64,000 nucleotides of DNA, from the NCBI GenBank assembly GCA_963750915.1, contig CAVVSF010000012.1:351877-415876 (forward strand), given 5' to 3'. A model generated the notes under the pieces. That model was not told where the DNA came from. It saw only the letters and a program-made list of their open reading frames with translations, and made no database searches. The DNA comes from DATBJJ01 sp963750915. GTDB lineage: Bacteria > Acidobacteriota > Vicinamibacteria > Vicinamibacterales > 2-12-FULL-66-21. Shown here one piece after another: positions 38,139 through 47,280 of the stretch (position 1 is its first letter; every line of letters begins with the position of its first letter). A program made the translations under genes and the position numbers.

Positions 38139-39191
38139 ATGAAGGCTATCCTGCTGGCCGGGGGAAAGGGCTCACGCCTCCGCCCCCTCACCGTTCACAC
38201 GCCGAAACCGATCGTGCCGATCTTCAATCGGCCGTTCCTCTACTACCAGATCGATTTGCTGCGCCAGGTGCCGGAGATCGACGAGGTCATCCTCAGCCTC
38301 AACTACCAGCCGCGCCGGATCGAGGAGATCTTCGGCGACGGCGAGGGCCTGGGGCTGAAGCTGCGCTACGTGGTCGAGCCGCAGCCGCTCGGCACCGGCG
38401 GCGCGATCCGCTACGCCGGCGACCAGCTGAAGGACTCGGTCGTGGTCTTCAACGGCGACGTCCTCACCCAGGTCGACCTGCGGGCGGTGCTGGCGCTGCA
38501 CCGCGAGCGCAAGGCGAAGGCGACCATCGTCCTGACGCCGGTCGAGAACCCGCGCGCCTACGGCCTGGTCGAGACTGACGGGAAAGGCAACGTGTCGCGC
38601 TTCCTCGAGAAGCCGGGCGAAGACGAGATCACCTGCAACACGATCAACGCCGGCATCTACGTCCTCGAGCCGGACACCTTCGACCGCATCCCGAAGGAGA
38701 CGGCGTGGTCGATCGAGCGCAGCTTCTTCCCGTCGCTGATCGAGCGCGGCGAGACGTTCGTCGCCTACGTCTACGACGGCTACTGGATTGACATCGGCAC
38801 GCCCGGCAAGTACCTGCAGGTGCACCGCGACATCATGGACGGCCTCTACCAGGCGCCGCCGTTCGACGGCGACAGGAAGGCGTGGATCGCGCCCGGCGCC
38901 CGCATCGAAGAGGGCGTCGAGCTGCACGGCCCCTGCTTCGTCGACGAAGGCGCCGTCGTCAAGGCCGGCAGCCGCATCCTGCCCTACTCGGTCATCGGCC
39001 GCCAGACGCACGTCGACGAGGCGGCGGTGGTCGACGCGTCGATCGTCTGGCCGAACGGCTGGATCGGGCGCGAGGCGGTGGTCCGGGGTTCGATCCTCGG
39101 CCGCAACTGTCACATCGGGCGCAACGCCACCCTCGAGTCGCCGGTCGTGCTCGGCGACAAGACCGTCATCACCGACTACAGCAAGCTATGA
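38139..39191 (+). CDS. Sugar-1-phosphate nucleotidyltransferase (mannose-1-phosphate guanylyltransferase-like)
   Basis: 350 residues. The N-terminal nucleotidyltransferase fold has AILLAGGKGSRLRPLTVHTPKP, the metal-binding FNGDVLTQVD, EKPGEDE and GYWIDIGTPGKYLQVH. The C-terminal left-handed helix with hexapeptide repeats runs from about residue 250. It activates a hexose 1-phosphate to NDP-sugar; GDP-mannose is the best guess since the following gene is a phosphohexomutase. The two overlap as ATGA. Confidence 0.88.
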   Translation: MKAILLAGGKGSRLRPLTVHTPKPIVPIFNRPFLYYQIDLLRQVPEIDEVILSLNYQPRRIEEIFGDGEGLGLKLRYVVEPQPLGTGGAIRYAGDQLKDSVVVFNGDVLTQVDLRAVLALHRERKAKATIVLTPVENPRAYGLVETDGKGNVSRFLEKPGEDEITCNTINAGIYVLEPDTFDRIPKETAWSIERSFFPSLIERGETFVAYVYDGYWIDIGTPGKYLQVHRDIMDGLYQAPPFDGDRKAWIAPGARIEEGVELHGPCFVDEGAVVKAGSRILPYSVIGRQTHVDEAAVVDASIVWPNGWIGREAVVRGSILGRNCHIGRNATLESPVVLGDKTVITDYSKL

Positions 39192-40543
39192 GCATCAAGG
39201 GGAACATCTTCAAGGCCTACGACGTCCGCGGTCTCTACCCGTCGGAGGTCGACGAGGCGGCGGCGCGCCAGATTGGCCGCGGCTTCGTCGCCTATCTCGG
39301 CGCCGGGCGGATTGGCGTCTCGCGCGACATGCGGCTGTCGTCGCCGTCGATCGCCGCCGCCTTCATCGAGGGGGCGCGCGAGCAGGGGGCCGACGTCATC
39401 GACTACGGCATGCTGGCGACCGACATGATGTACTTCGCCGTCGCCCGCGACGGGCTCGACGGCGGCGCCCAGATCACCGCCTCGCACAACCCGAAGGAAT
39501 ACAACGGCATCAAGATGGTGCGGAAGGAAGCGTTCCCGCTGAGCGGCGAGGCCGGCCTCGGCGAGATCCGCGAGATGATCGCCGGCAACGGGCTGCCGCC
39601 GAAGGCGGCGACGCCCGGCCGCCTCGAGACGCGCGACGTGCTGACCGACTACGTCAACCACGTGATGTCGTTCGTCGATCCCGCCGTCATCCGCCCGTTC
39701 AACGTCGTCGTCGACGGCGGCAGCGGCATGGCCGGCCTGGTCGCGCCGAAGCTGTTCGAGCGGCTCCCCTGCCGGGTCACCTCGCTGTGCATGGAGATCG
39801 ACGGCACGTTCCCCAACCACGAGTCGAACCCGCTGATCGAGGAGAACCGCCAGGACATCACCGCCCGCGTCCTCGCCGACAAGGCGGACATCGGCATCGC
39901 CTGGGACGGCGACGCCGATCGCTGCTTCTTCATCGACGGCGGCGGCGAGTTCATCGCCGGCGACTTCGTCACGGCGCTGCTGGCGGAGCTCTTCCTGCTC
40001 AAGCATCCCGGCGCGAAGATCGTCTACGACGTCCGCGCCAGCTTCGCCGTCAAGGACATCGTCGCCGCCCACGGCGGCGAGGCGCTGATGAACCGCGTCG
40101 GCCACTCGTTCATCAAGCGCCGGATGCGCGAGGAAACGGCGATCTTCGGCGGCGAGGTCACCGGGCACTACTACTTCCGCGACAACTTCTACGCCGACAA
40201 CGGCTTCATCCCGGCGCTGCTGATCCTCGAGCTGATGTCGCGGAAGGGCCAGACGCTGGCGGAACTGCTGCAGCCGCTGCGCGAGAAGTACTTCATCTCG
40301 GGCGAGGTCAACACCAAGCTGGCGGACATGTCGCGCGTCCCCGTCAAGCTCGACGAGCTCGCCGCCACCTACACCGGCGGCGCCACCTACACGATGGACG
40401 GGTTCTCGGCCGAGTTCCCGGACTGGCACTTCAACGTCCGCGGCTCGAACACCGAGCCCATGCTCCGGCTGAACCTCGAAGCGACGTCGCAGGCGTTGAT
40501 GGAGACGAAGCGCGACGAAGTGCTTGCGGTGCTTCGGAGCTGA
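39188..40543 (+). CDS. Phosphomannomutase/phosphoglucomutase
   Basis: 451 residues of the alpha-D-phosphohexomutase family. The phosphoserine loop is in GAQITASHNPKEYNGIKMV, the metal site is WDGDADRCFF, the sugar loop GGEVTGHYYF and the C-terminal phosphate loop RGSNTEPMLR (Asn replaces the more usual Gly/Ser). It interconverts 6- and 1-phosphates of mannose or glucose, feeding the upstream nucleotidyltransferase. Confidence 0.92.
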   Translation: MSIKGNIFKAYDVRGLYPSEVDEAAARQIGRGFVAYLGAGRIGVSRDMRLSSPSIAAAFIEGAREQGADVIDYGMLATDMMYFAVARDGLDGGAQITASHNPKEYNGIKMVRKEAFPLSGEAGLGEIREMIAGNGLPPKAATPGRLETRDVLTDYVNHVMSFVDPAVIRPFNVVVDGGSGMAGLVAPKLFERLPCRVTSLCMEIDGTFPNHESNPLIEENRQDITARVLADKADIGIAWDGDADRCFFIDGGGEFIAGDFVTALLAELFLLKHPGAKIVYDVRASFAVKDIVAAHGGEALMNRVGHSFIKRRMREETAIFGGEVTGHYYFRDNFYADNGFIPALLILELMSRKGQTLAELLQPLREKYFISGEVNTKLADMSRVPVKLDELAATYTGGATYTMDGFSAEFPDWHFNVRGSNTEPMLRLNLEATSQALMETKRDEVLAVLRS

Positions 40544-40636
40544 CTCAGGGCTCAGGGCTCAGGGCTCAGGGCTCAGGGGGCTCAGGGCGCGGCTCAGGTA
40601 TCTACTTGAGCCTTGAGCCGTGAGCCCTGAGCCTGA
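40544..40636. repeat. Third inverted heptamer array, upstream of tRNA-Gly
   Basis: The left arm repeats CTCAGGG about six times; the right arm carries GAGCC-type complements (TTGAGCC, TTGAGCC, GTGAGCC, CTGAGCC). The unit is again 7 bases as in the AGAAGGC arrays, but of different sequence. It directly follows the mutase stop and probably ends that transcript before the tRNA. Confidence 0.78.
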
Positions 40637-40654
40637 TAACCTTTCTCTCAGAAC

Positions 40655-40728
40655 GCGGGCTTAGCATAGTGGTAATGTCCTGGCTTCCCAAGCCAGTCAG
40701 ACGGGTTCGATCCCCGTAGCCCGCTCCA
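40655..40728 (+). tRNA. tRNA-Gly (anticodon CCC)
   Basis: Cloverleaf is complete: acceptor GCGGGCT/AGCCCGC, anticodon stem CTGGC/GCCAG with loop TTCCCAA (anticodon CCC), T-arm ACGGG-TTCGATC-CCCGT, and an encoded CCA end. It reads GGG codons, useful in a GC-rich genome. Integrase remnants begin immediately downstream, so the gene probably served as an attachment site. Confidence 0.95.
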
Positions 40729-40734
40729 ACTTCC

Positions 40735-40930
40735 GCGCTCCTGTCATCACGCGGAAGTTGTCGCGCCGTAGCGCTTTCGCGCGAAGGCGGACCTCATCGC
40801 TCCACCCGCCCGATTCCCCCGTGTCCCAAATGTCTCCAAACTTCTCGAGCGGTTCGAGTCCGGATTGTCGTCCGTCCAGCAACCGAATCGCATCTTCAGA
40901 TGCCGCCGGGCTCAGGTGCATGTACGCCGG
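40735..40930 (-). mobile_element. Remnant of a tyrosine-recombinase 3' end and its downstream tail
   Basis: On the minus strand, codons from 40924 read YMHLSPAASEDAIRLLDGR, the C-terminal end of phage-type integrases (catalytic Tyr then HLSP). Nothing upstream of the Tyr fits an integrase, so only the end remains. The next roughly 80 bases (CGAACCGCTCGAGAAG and beyond) match a second scrap near 45600-45701. Both are in the same direction, about 4.8 kb apart, and the first abuts tRNA-Gly. Confidence 0.7.
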
Positions 40931-41175
40931 CTTGCGCAACGCCAGGCCTCGACAGCATGTCAGCTACTCTGTTGACGAGTGGGCCCTGTCTGGAAGGTCC
41001 CGGGATCCTGCTCCTTTTCAGGAAGTGGTCAGGGAAACGTCGGACCACCGTCATGATTCTGCCCCCGGTCGGCTCGTCTCACTACATATGGACCGGCGCG
41101 GCGACCGCCACTTCCGGCGGCGCGAGTGTCTGGCGCCGAATACTGGCGTCACAGCGGGTCCCAGGAGTGACGACA

Positions 41176-41601
41176 ATGACGATCTCTGTTCGACGACTGG
41201 TCGTGACCGGAGCCCTCCTGCTGGTGGGAGTGGCCGCGTCCGTACGAGCCCAGGGAATCGAGACGGTGACGAACGTCCCGTTTGCATTCACCGCGGGCGA
41301 CACCAAGCTTCCGCAGGACCGATACCGCATCTCACCGATACCGGGGCAGAACAGTGTGTTCATGGTCCGGGGTGAGCGTCATGGCGTGGTGCTCATGAGC
41401 CAAACCAATCGCCTGAACGATCGCGAGCCCGCGCCCAGTCTGACCTTTCATCGTTACGGCGATCAGTACTTCCTCCGCGCAGTGCAGCTCGGGGATGGAC
41501 GGATCTTGCACCTCTCGCAGTCGCGTGCGGAAAGCGAATACGTCGCAGCCCAGGCGGCAGCGAAATCGACCGTAGTGGTCGCCTCGAATGTGCCGAAGTG
41601 A
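41176..41601 (+). CDS. Small secreted protein of unknown function
   Basis: 141 residues with a clear signal sequence (MTISVRRLVVTGALLLVGVA, cleavage after VRA-Q). The mature part is beta-rich: NVPFAFTAGDTKLPQDRYRI then VFMVRGERHGVVLMSQTNRL, then FHRYGDQYFLRAV. The opening VPFAF-x-AGD-x-LP-x-x-Y-x-I is shared by many short secreted acidobacterial proteins of unknown role. AGGAG lies 9 bases before the ATG. It ends before a strong hairpin terminator. Confidence 0.8.
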   Translation: MTISVRRLVVTGALLLVGVAASVRAQGIETVTNVPFAFTAGDTKLPQDRYRISPIPGQNSVFMVRGERHGVVLMSQTNRLNDREPAPSLTFHRYGDQYFLRAVQLGDGRILHLSQSRAESEYVAAQAAAKSTVVVASNVPK

Positions 41602-41662
41602 ATGGGCGCCGCCGAGCGCACGGCTCAAGCTCAAACACTCGTCAAGAGGCCCCGTGTGACTG

Positions 41663-41690
41663 AGAACCGGCGCGTGCGCGCGCCGGTTCT
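41663..41690 (+). terminator. Strong hairpin terminator
   Basis: AGAACCGGCGCG pairs with CGCGCCGGTTCT around a 4-base loop, followed by TGCGTCC. There is no long U-tract, but a 12-bp GC-rich stem 61 bases after the stop at 41601 fits a terminator. Confidence 0.65.
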
Positions 41691-41819
41691 TGCGTCCAAC
41701 CCTTGGCGACTTTTCGTTACGTGAAGATGGGTTCACGAGTAGCGTCCGACTCATCGGCCATCATCGCCTCGACAGGCCACTCGGCGCTCTGGTGACTGGA
41801 TTGGTATGATGTGCCGGCC

Positions 41820-42485
41820 ATGGCAAGCAGTCGCACTATCGCCCTCAGCGTGGCGCTATCGATGGCAACCGCGTGCGGGAGCGTGGCGCCGACGGCCCCG
41901 AGCGCTCCTTCATCCGGGATGGGGCTCACTCTAGTGTGCAGTGCACCAACGCTGCTCGCCGGCGACACCGTGGTCTGTCTGCTCAGAGCGAATTTGGTGA
42001 ACGTAGGCCTGACAGCGGTGTGGACGTCGAGCACTCCGACCGTCGCGACGTCGGAGGGGGCTGGCCTCTTCGTAGCGAAGTCCGACGGCCAGACGACACT
42101 CACGGCAACGTATTCCGGGCAGTCCTTCTCGGCACCCTTGACGGTGCATTTGCAGGACGCTCTGACCGCGTCCTCGGCGGCGTTCGGCGGCACTTTCAAA
42201 GTTGGCACCACCGCCACCATGTGGTTGCAAGGGGGCTACGGCGTGGCGTCCGCGGACTCAGGTAGACTGACGCTCGTTGTCACGGATCAAGCCGGTGCGG
42301 TCGTCAGCACAAGTGCACCACAAACAGTCCCGCGCGGCGGAGACAGATACCTCATGTCCACCACGTTCACCCTGCCGCCTGGCGCGACGCGTGTGTGTCG
42401 GACGGGCGTCCTTCAGATCGGGTCGGCCACGCTGACCGTGGTTCCGGTGGTGTCACTGGTACCCTGTGTTGAAGTGACCCCGTGA
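41820..42485 (+). CDS. Lipoprotein with a BIG2-like Ig domain
   Basis: 221 residues. The signal ends in SMATAC followed by Gly-Ser, a lipobox. Residues about 35-110 follow bacterial Ig-like group 2 domains: AGDTVVCLLRANLVNVGLTAVW, then TSSTPTVATSEGAGLFVAKS and GQTTLTATYSGQSFSAPLTV. The C-terminal half is beta-rich without a known motif. ATG at 41820 is preferred over a GTG three codons earlier. It lies inside the region bounded by integrase scraps. Confidence 0.75.
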   Translation: MASSRTIALSVALSMATACGSVAPTAPSAPSSGMGLTLVCSAPTLLAGDTVVCLLRANLVNVGLTAVWTSSTPTVATSEGAGLFVAKSDGQTTLTATYSGQSFSAPLTVHLQDALTASSAAFGGTFKVGTTATMWLQGGYGVASADSGRLTLVVTDQAGAVVSTSAPQTVPRGGDRYLMSTTFTLPPGATRVCRTGVLQIGSATLTVVPVVSLVPCVEVTP

Positions 42486-42796
42486 CCAACGCATCGGCTG
42501 CCAGTCCTGGCACCGCCTCGGCTCTTCGGCGATAGGTAACGGGGGACGCCGATCCGTCCAGCAATGCGGCCCCCCGGTCACCCGCCCTTGGCGACTACTC
42601 CGGACCAGTCCGTGACAACCGGATACGCTGTCGCGTCCGCAGTGCCAATCGCGTTGTGAATTTCGGCATATCGCGGCAATTCAATCACGTGTAGCGTGAT
42701 TGTGCCCGCGGCCCGGTCACGCTAGACTGCGGAGGCGTTCCGGTATTGGGTTGGCCCGGTTCGCGCAATATTCGTAAGGCCGTGCCGGTACACATT
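42486..42796. other. Gap holding only a short palindrome
   Basis: No coding frame is convincing. The one structured element is CAATCACG-TGTAG-CGTGATTG at 42682-42702, an 8-bp perfect inverted repeat that could be an operator or weak terminator. Base composition is more AT-rich than in the flanking core genes, which fits imported DNA. Confidence 0.5.
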
Positions 42797-43336
42797 ATGC
42801 GAGCGGCGCCTTGCTGTCCTCTGTTCGTCTGCCATGCGAACTGCTGCCGGTCTGTTCTGGCTCGCTACCTCTATCGACATCTGTGTCGCCAGGCTTCGGC
42901 CCTCTCGGCAGGGTTAGAGGCGGGAGAGCGGATCAATGATCGCGCGGAACGGATGCTCCGAGAGTGAGGGATTGACGCGAGCGCACACTCACCGTTGCAA
43001 CTCTCGCGCGACTTGTGTGCGGAAGCCGGTGCGATCTTCGTGATGGGGCCGTCGTACTTGCACCGGGTCATCTGGGAGTATGGCGAAGACCTTGCCGACA
43101 AGGCGTACCTATTCGCCGATCCGTTCAGCAGACCGGTGTCGTTCGGTAGTGGGCGGTACAAGGTTTCCGATCCTTCGTTCGACACCCGACCGACGAGTGA
43201 ACTGCTGACGGAGTTCGGGTGGATGCGCGAGCGGGTGCTGCAAATCCGACTCGCTCTGCTCGGGGACGGCAGACGGCTTGTCCCGTTGAGCGAGTATCTC
43301 GAGCTATGTAAGACGGTCGATCGCGGCAGCCATTGA
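42797..43336 (+). pseudogene. Low-molecular-weight protein tyrosine phosphatase with an in-frame TGA
   Basis: The phosphatase loop is present near the start: VCHANCCRSVLARYLYRHL fits C-x5-R-S. After RINDRAERMLRE the frame meets TGA at 42965-42967, and then goes on without a shift as GIDASAHSPLQLSRDLCAEA, AIFVMGPSY and YLFADPFSRPVSFGSG, the second half of the same fold with the catalytic Asp-Pro. Relatives tend to have Trp at the stop position (EWGID), so a TGG to TGA change is likely. Without it the protein would be 179 residues. Either a pseudogene or a base error; recoding is not supported. Confidence 0.8.
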
Positions 43337-43534
43337 GCAGAGAGCAGGATGCGCCGGGAAACCGGATCCGGGGCGTCATTCGAAGCCGACACAGTTGATC
43401 GGGCATCGGAGCGATCGCGTTACCTATCCAGCATCGCTCGGGCACCAGCTGGACCAGAACTCAATCAATCAGCCCTCGCGGTAGATTCACACTCACTCGC
43501 CGTGACGCGTCATGATGGCTGAAAAGGAGCAGGC

Positions 43535-43648
43535 ATGGGAGACAAGGGCGGCAAGAAGGACAAGGAGAAAAACAAGCAACAGCAGCTGACGAAACAGAAA
43601 CAAGAGGAGCAAAAGAAGCAGGACAAGGCCCGGCCAAAGACTCCGTAG
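43535..43648 (+). CDS. 37-residue Lys/Gln-rich small protein
   Basis: Begins MGDKGGKKDKEKNKQQQLTK and continues with KQKQEEQKKQDKARPKTP before a TAG stop. It has 14 or so lysines, no hydrophobic stretch and will be highly basic and disordered. AAGGAG lies 9 bases before the ATG. Short proteins opening MGDKGGKKDK are found in many bacteria, with no known role. That the Shine-Dalgarno and the composition are intact in a decaying neighbourhood suggests that it is expressed. Confidence 0.75.
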   Translation: MGDKGGKKDKEKNKQQQLTKQKQEEQKKQDKARPKTP

Positions 43649-43850
43649 CAGGGAGCGAACCGACAGCAGGCGGATCGTCGGCAAAGCCAGCTGTCAGCCG
43701 ATCTCCGTTCACTCGTGACCAAGAATTCCGCTGGGAGATAATCCCGGGCGCGACGAGCCGCCGACCTGATCGACGAGCCCGCTGAGCCGGCCAGTCAGAG
43801 GGATTCCAGACCCACGCCGCGGGGCAGCCGATCGCCCCTTAGGGAGAATC

Positions 43851-44660
43851 ATGAGCGAAGAGGCACACACCCGACCGACACGCGACGCGCCGGAGCCGCT
43901 GTACGACGTAAATATCCCGACACCCACCCACGCGGAGCGCGCGCGAACATTGGTCGCCCAGACCTCGACCGGGACCCTGTGCACCCTGGCCCTGGAGCCG
44001 GAGGGCTATCCCTACGGCTCGTTCGTGACCGTCGCCTTCGACAACGGAGACCCAATCTTCCTTATCAGCGGACTGGCCGAGCACACCAAGAACTTGGCGC
44101 GGGATTCTCGCGCGTCGCTGCTGGTGTCCGAGGGAGGCTCTGCCGATCCGCTCGCCAACGGCCGCGTCACCATCCTCGGGCCGTGCACGCGCGTCGAAGG
44201 GGATCTCGGCAGCGCGCGCGCCGCATTCTTCGCGGCGCATCCGAACTCAAGCTACTACGCTGACTTCCGCGATTTCGCGTTCTGGAAGCTGCAGGTAAAT
44301 CATGTCCGCTACATTGGGGGTTATGGCCGGATGTCGTGGATCAGCAAGGCTGACTGGCGGGCTGCCGAACCGGATCCCCTCGGTCCGTCGGCCGCCGGCC
44401 TGATTGCTCATATGAATGCCGACCACGCCGATGCCATGGTGCTTTACTGCACGGCCTTTTCCAACGCGACCGAGATCACCTCCGCGAGCATGACGGGCGT
44501 CGACAGGTACGGCTTCGAAATGTCGGCGATGACCCCAAAGGGGCCACGACCCGTCCGTCTGGCGTTCCGCAAGGCGGTCAGCACGCCGGAGGAAGTGCGC
44601 GCCGCTTTGATCTCTATGGTGACGCACGCCAGGTCCAAGCTTGGCTGGGGGGCACGGTAG
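43851..44660 (+). CDS. HugZ-like flavin/heme-binding protein (PNPOx fold with DUF2470 tail)
   Basis: 269 residues. Residues about 25-165 are a pyridoxamine-phosphate-oxidase-like split barrel (ARTLVAQTSTGTLCTLALEP, YPYGSFVTVAFDNGDPIFLI, AEHTKNLARDSRASLLVSE). Residues about 180-260 are DUF2470 (AAGLIAHMNADHADAMVLYC, GVDRYGFEMSA). This combination is found in HugZ heme oxygenases and related proteins; heme degradation is possible but not shown. GGGAGA lies 6 bases before the ATG. Confidence 0.88.
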   Translation: MSEEAHTRPTRDAPEPLYDVNIPTPTHAERARTLVAQTSTGTLCTLALEPEGYPYGSFVTVAFDNGDPIFLISGLAEHTKNLARDSRASLLVSEGGSADPLANGRVTILGPCTRVEGDLGSARAAFFAAHPNSSYYADFRDFAFWKLQVNHVRYIGGYGRMSWISKADWRAAEPDPLGPSAAGLIAHMNADHADAMVLYCTAFSNATEITSASMTGVDRYGFEMSAMTPKGPRPVRLAFRKAVSTPEEVRAALISMVTHARSKLGWGAR

Positions 44661-44666
44661 GTCTCG

Positions 44667-45058
44667 ATGGCCTGGGATCGTCCTCGCGTGTGCGTTCTTA
44701 CCCTCCTTCATCTCCGCAGATCAGGCTGGCCAACAGCGGCTTGAGGCGACGACAGTAGGCAGCGGGGACTCGGCCAACGGTAGTGCTGTTCTGTTCACCC
44801 GGGAGCCTCCGCGGCGTTCGGACAGCTGTCAATCTCGTGATTGTCGACGTACAAGTCGTCGCGGCTCAGGGCAAGCCGGTGCCCGGCCTCACGACCGCAC
44901 AGTTTGGCGTCAGCATCGCGGGACGCAAGCGAAGAGTGGTCCTCGCCGAATTCGTACATGCCGACGAAGGCCCCACTAACAGGAGCCCCAAAACGGCCAG
45001 CGCCCCCGCCTGCGTATTCGGGTTCGAGCGCAGTACAAAAGGGGCCAACGCGCATTAG
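44667..45058 (+). pseudogene. Truncated relic of a secreted VWA-domain protein
   Basis: In the frame ending at 45058, VNLVIVDVQVVAAQGKPVPG then LTTAQFGVSIAGRKRRVVLA is the opening strand pair of acidobacterial VWA proteins (compare LVRVDVYPTLNGAIVDGLTA in the gene at 52493-54487). A signal-like stretch (PGIVLACAFLPSFISADQAG) lies just upstream in a different frame. The VWA domain that should follow is missing. It is inside the integrase-bounded region. Confidence 0.6.
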
Positions 45059-45599
45059 TTGCTTGATGTGGAACCTAGCGATACCGACAGAGTGGAATCA
45101 AACACCCAAGGTCGAGGTGACCGACAAGGCTCTCACCGTCGGACGGTGGGCGTGGCGGTCGCGTGTCCGGAGCCGAACGCGCGATAGCGATCTCGGGGAT
45201 TGGTTGGGACATGCCGAGTCCTTGGCGCGTGTACCCGAGCGATCTGGTTACTTGCCCTCGTTGCATCCCTTGCGGCGTCGACGGCCGTTAGTGTCCTGAG
45301 CCGCACCGGCTGAAGCCGGCGTCAGTCGCTATAAACGCCGATCAGTCTATGAATCGCGGCGGGTCGGATTCCTCGGCGTATAGCGACGAGCTGCGAGTTA
45401 GAAGAGAATGGCACGTTCTCACCCTCGACGGCGATCAGGTTTCGGCTCGTCACAAATGACCCAATTCGACGGCCTCTGGCGTAATCCGGCCTTCCTGCGC
45501 TTCTAGCAGCCGACACGGTCTCCGTGTTTGGGTCTCTCATCAGCCAACCCCGTTGCTGCGCCGGATTCTCTGCCCTCCTCTCATCGCATCGTGTCCCCG

Positions 45600-45701
45600 T
45601 CTCCACACTGTCCCCACACATCTCCAGCGGTTCGCCCGGATTTGTTACCCGTCAAGCAATCGGATCACGTCTTCGGTTGCCGCCGGACTCAGGTGCGTGT
45701 A
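45600..45701 (-). mobile_element. Second tyrosine-recombinase C-terminal scrap
   Basis: Minus-strand codons from 45701 read YTHLSPAATEDVIRLLDG and stop at TAA (45647-45645), 19 codons matching the scrap at 40735-40930. Similarity carries on beyond the stop for about 50 bases (CGAACCGCTGGAGATG). The two scraps are direct repeats flanking the region between them. The remaining sequence from 45059 to 45766 shows no coding frame. Confidence 0.7.
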
Positions 45702-45766
45702 GGGTTGCGTTGTCGCAGGTCCGGTAAGGACGTCGCAGAACGTTTTCGAACGCATTGGGAGGCGCC

Positions 45767-47243
45767 ATGGCAATCAAGGCTGTGATGCTCAATGGCGGCG
45801 AGAGGGAGATCGACAGCGAGCATCTCGATAACCTGCGGACGACCGTCCGAGGTCCGGTTCTAACGCCGGGTGATCCTGGGTATGACGCGATCCGTCCGGT
45901 GTACAACGCGATGCACCGCGATCGCCCGGCCGTGGTGGTGCAGGCCACCGGCACCGCCGACGTCATCGACGCAATCAAGTTCGCCCGCGAACAAGGCTTG
46001 CTGCTCGCGGTCCGCGGCGGAGGACATTCCGTCGCGGGCCTGTCGAGCATCGACGGAGGGATGCTGCTCGACCTCGCTCACATGAACGGGGTCGACGTCG
46101 ATCCCGATGCGAAGCTCGTTCGAGCGCAGGGCGGGGCGCTTGTGGCGCGACGTCGACCGCGAAACCCAGGTATTCGGGCTGGCCACGCCTGGCGGTGTCG
46201 TTTCGGACACCGGGATAGCGGGACTTGCGCTCGGAGGTGGTGAAGGGTGGATGCGCCGAAAGTACGGGTTGTCGTGCGACAGCCTTGTCTCCGCGCAGGT
46301 CGTCGACGCCAGGGGGCAGGTACGGACGGCCTCGGCCGACACGAACGCCGACCTCTTCTGGGCAATCCGCGGCGGCGGAGGCAACTTTGGCGTCGTGACG
46401 TCGTTCACCTTCACTCTGTACGAGCTCGGGCCTACCGTGGCCTTCGCGGCTGCGTTCCACCCGATCGCGGAGGCGCCTCGGGTGCTGCGCGGATACCGCG
46501 ACTTCATGGCTGGAGCTCCAGACGAAGTGACGGGACTCGCTCTGATGACTACCCTGCCCCCGAGCCAGCACACGCCACCCGAGATCCACGACACACCGTT
46601 CATCGTCACCGCCGGTGTATACGCGGGCGACGTCGGCGAAGGAATGAAGGTGATGCAGCCCTTACGCGAGCTCGGAACTCACCTGGCCGACATATCCGGC
46701 CCGATTCCATTTGTCGGCGTCCAGACCGCGTTCGACGAGTTTTTCCAGCGCCAGCGGCTTCGCAGCTATTGGAAGTCGACCTACCTGTCGGAACTGACAG
46801 ACAAGGCCGTCGACCTTGTGGCCGACGCGGCGAAGGAGCGCAACTCGACTCGCACGCTCATCGCCGTGTTCTCATGGGGAGGCGCGATCAATCGGGTTGG
46901 CGCAGAGGATACGGCCAACGCCGAGCGATCCGCACAATGGATGGTCTCGGTGGACGGCAATTGGCTTGATCCTGCCGACGACGACGCGGTGATCGCGTGG
47001 GTGAGAGAACGGTGGGCGGCGGTTCACAAGCTCGGTACCGGATCGACTTACCTGAACTTCACGGGTATCGCGGATGAGAGCACCGACGTCGGTGTCGACA
47101 GCGCTTTCGGCAGGAACCTGAAACGCCTGGCTGAGATCAAGAAGAAGTACGACCCCGACAACTTCTTCCGTCTCAACAACAACATCAAGCCCCGGTGGTC
47201 CACCGCGCTGCCGGGCTCGCCAGTTCTCCGGAACAAGCCGTAG
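45767..47243 (+). CDS. FAD-linked oxidoreductase (BBE-type), broken by a one-base frameshift
   Basis: The first part has the PCMH-type FAD-binding fold: RPAVVVQATGTADVIDAIKF and VRGGGHSVAGLSSIDGG, where the His is the usual site for covalent FAD. At a TT pair (46140-46141) the frame changes and continues LWRDVDRETQVFGLATPGG, LALGGGEGWMRRKYGLSCD and FWAIRGGGGNFGVVTSF to the BBE end KYDPDNFFRLNNNI. The span of 1477 bases is 1 modulo 3. About 491 residues after correction. Such enzymes oxidise sugars, alkaloids or other alcohols; substrate unknown. GGGAGG precedes the ATG. Confidence 0.87.
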
Positions 47244-47280
47244 ACACCCTACGTCTAAGGCCGTAGACGTTCTACATCTA
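47241..47280. promoter_or_regulatory. Clustered inverted/direct repeats resembling a BlaI/CopY-type operator
   Basis: ACGTCTA (47251-47257) and TAGACGT (47264-47270) are a perfect 7-bp inverted repeat with a 6-base spacer. CTACGTCTA (47249-47257) recurs as CTACATCTA (47272-47280), and TAGAC at 47241 adds a further half-site. Such TAC-rich dyads are used by BlaI/MecI-like repressors, numerous in Acidobacteriota. It is placed 28 bases before the ATG of the next gene. Confidence 0.5.

Noticed and set aside
40697..40939. 80-codon minus-strand frame across the tRNA-Gly 3' end
   Set aside because: Part of it is antisense to the tRNA (ERATGIEPV is a well-known false translation of tRNA genes); only the integrase-like scrap within it is meaningful.
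42965..42967. Selenocysteine at the in-frame TGA of the phosphatase
   Set aside because: The position is not catalytic, homologues tend to have Trp there, and no clear selenocysteine hairpin follows within the next bases.
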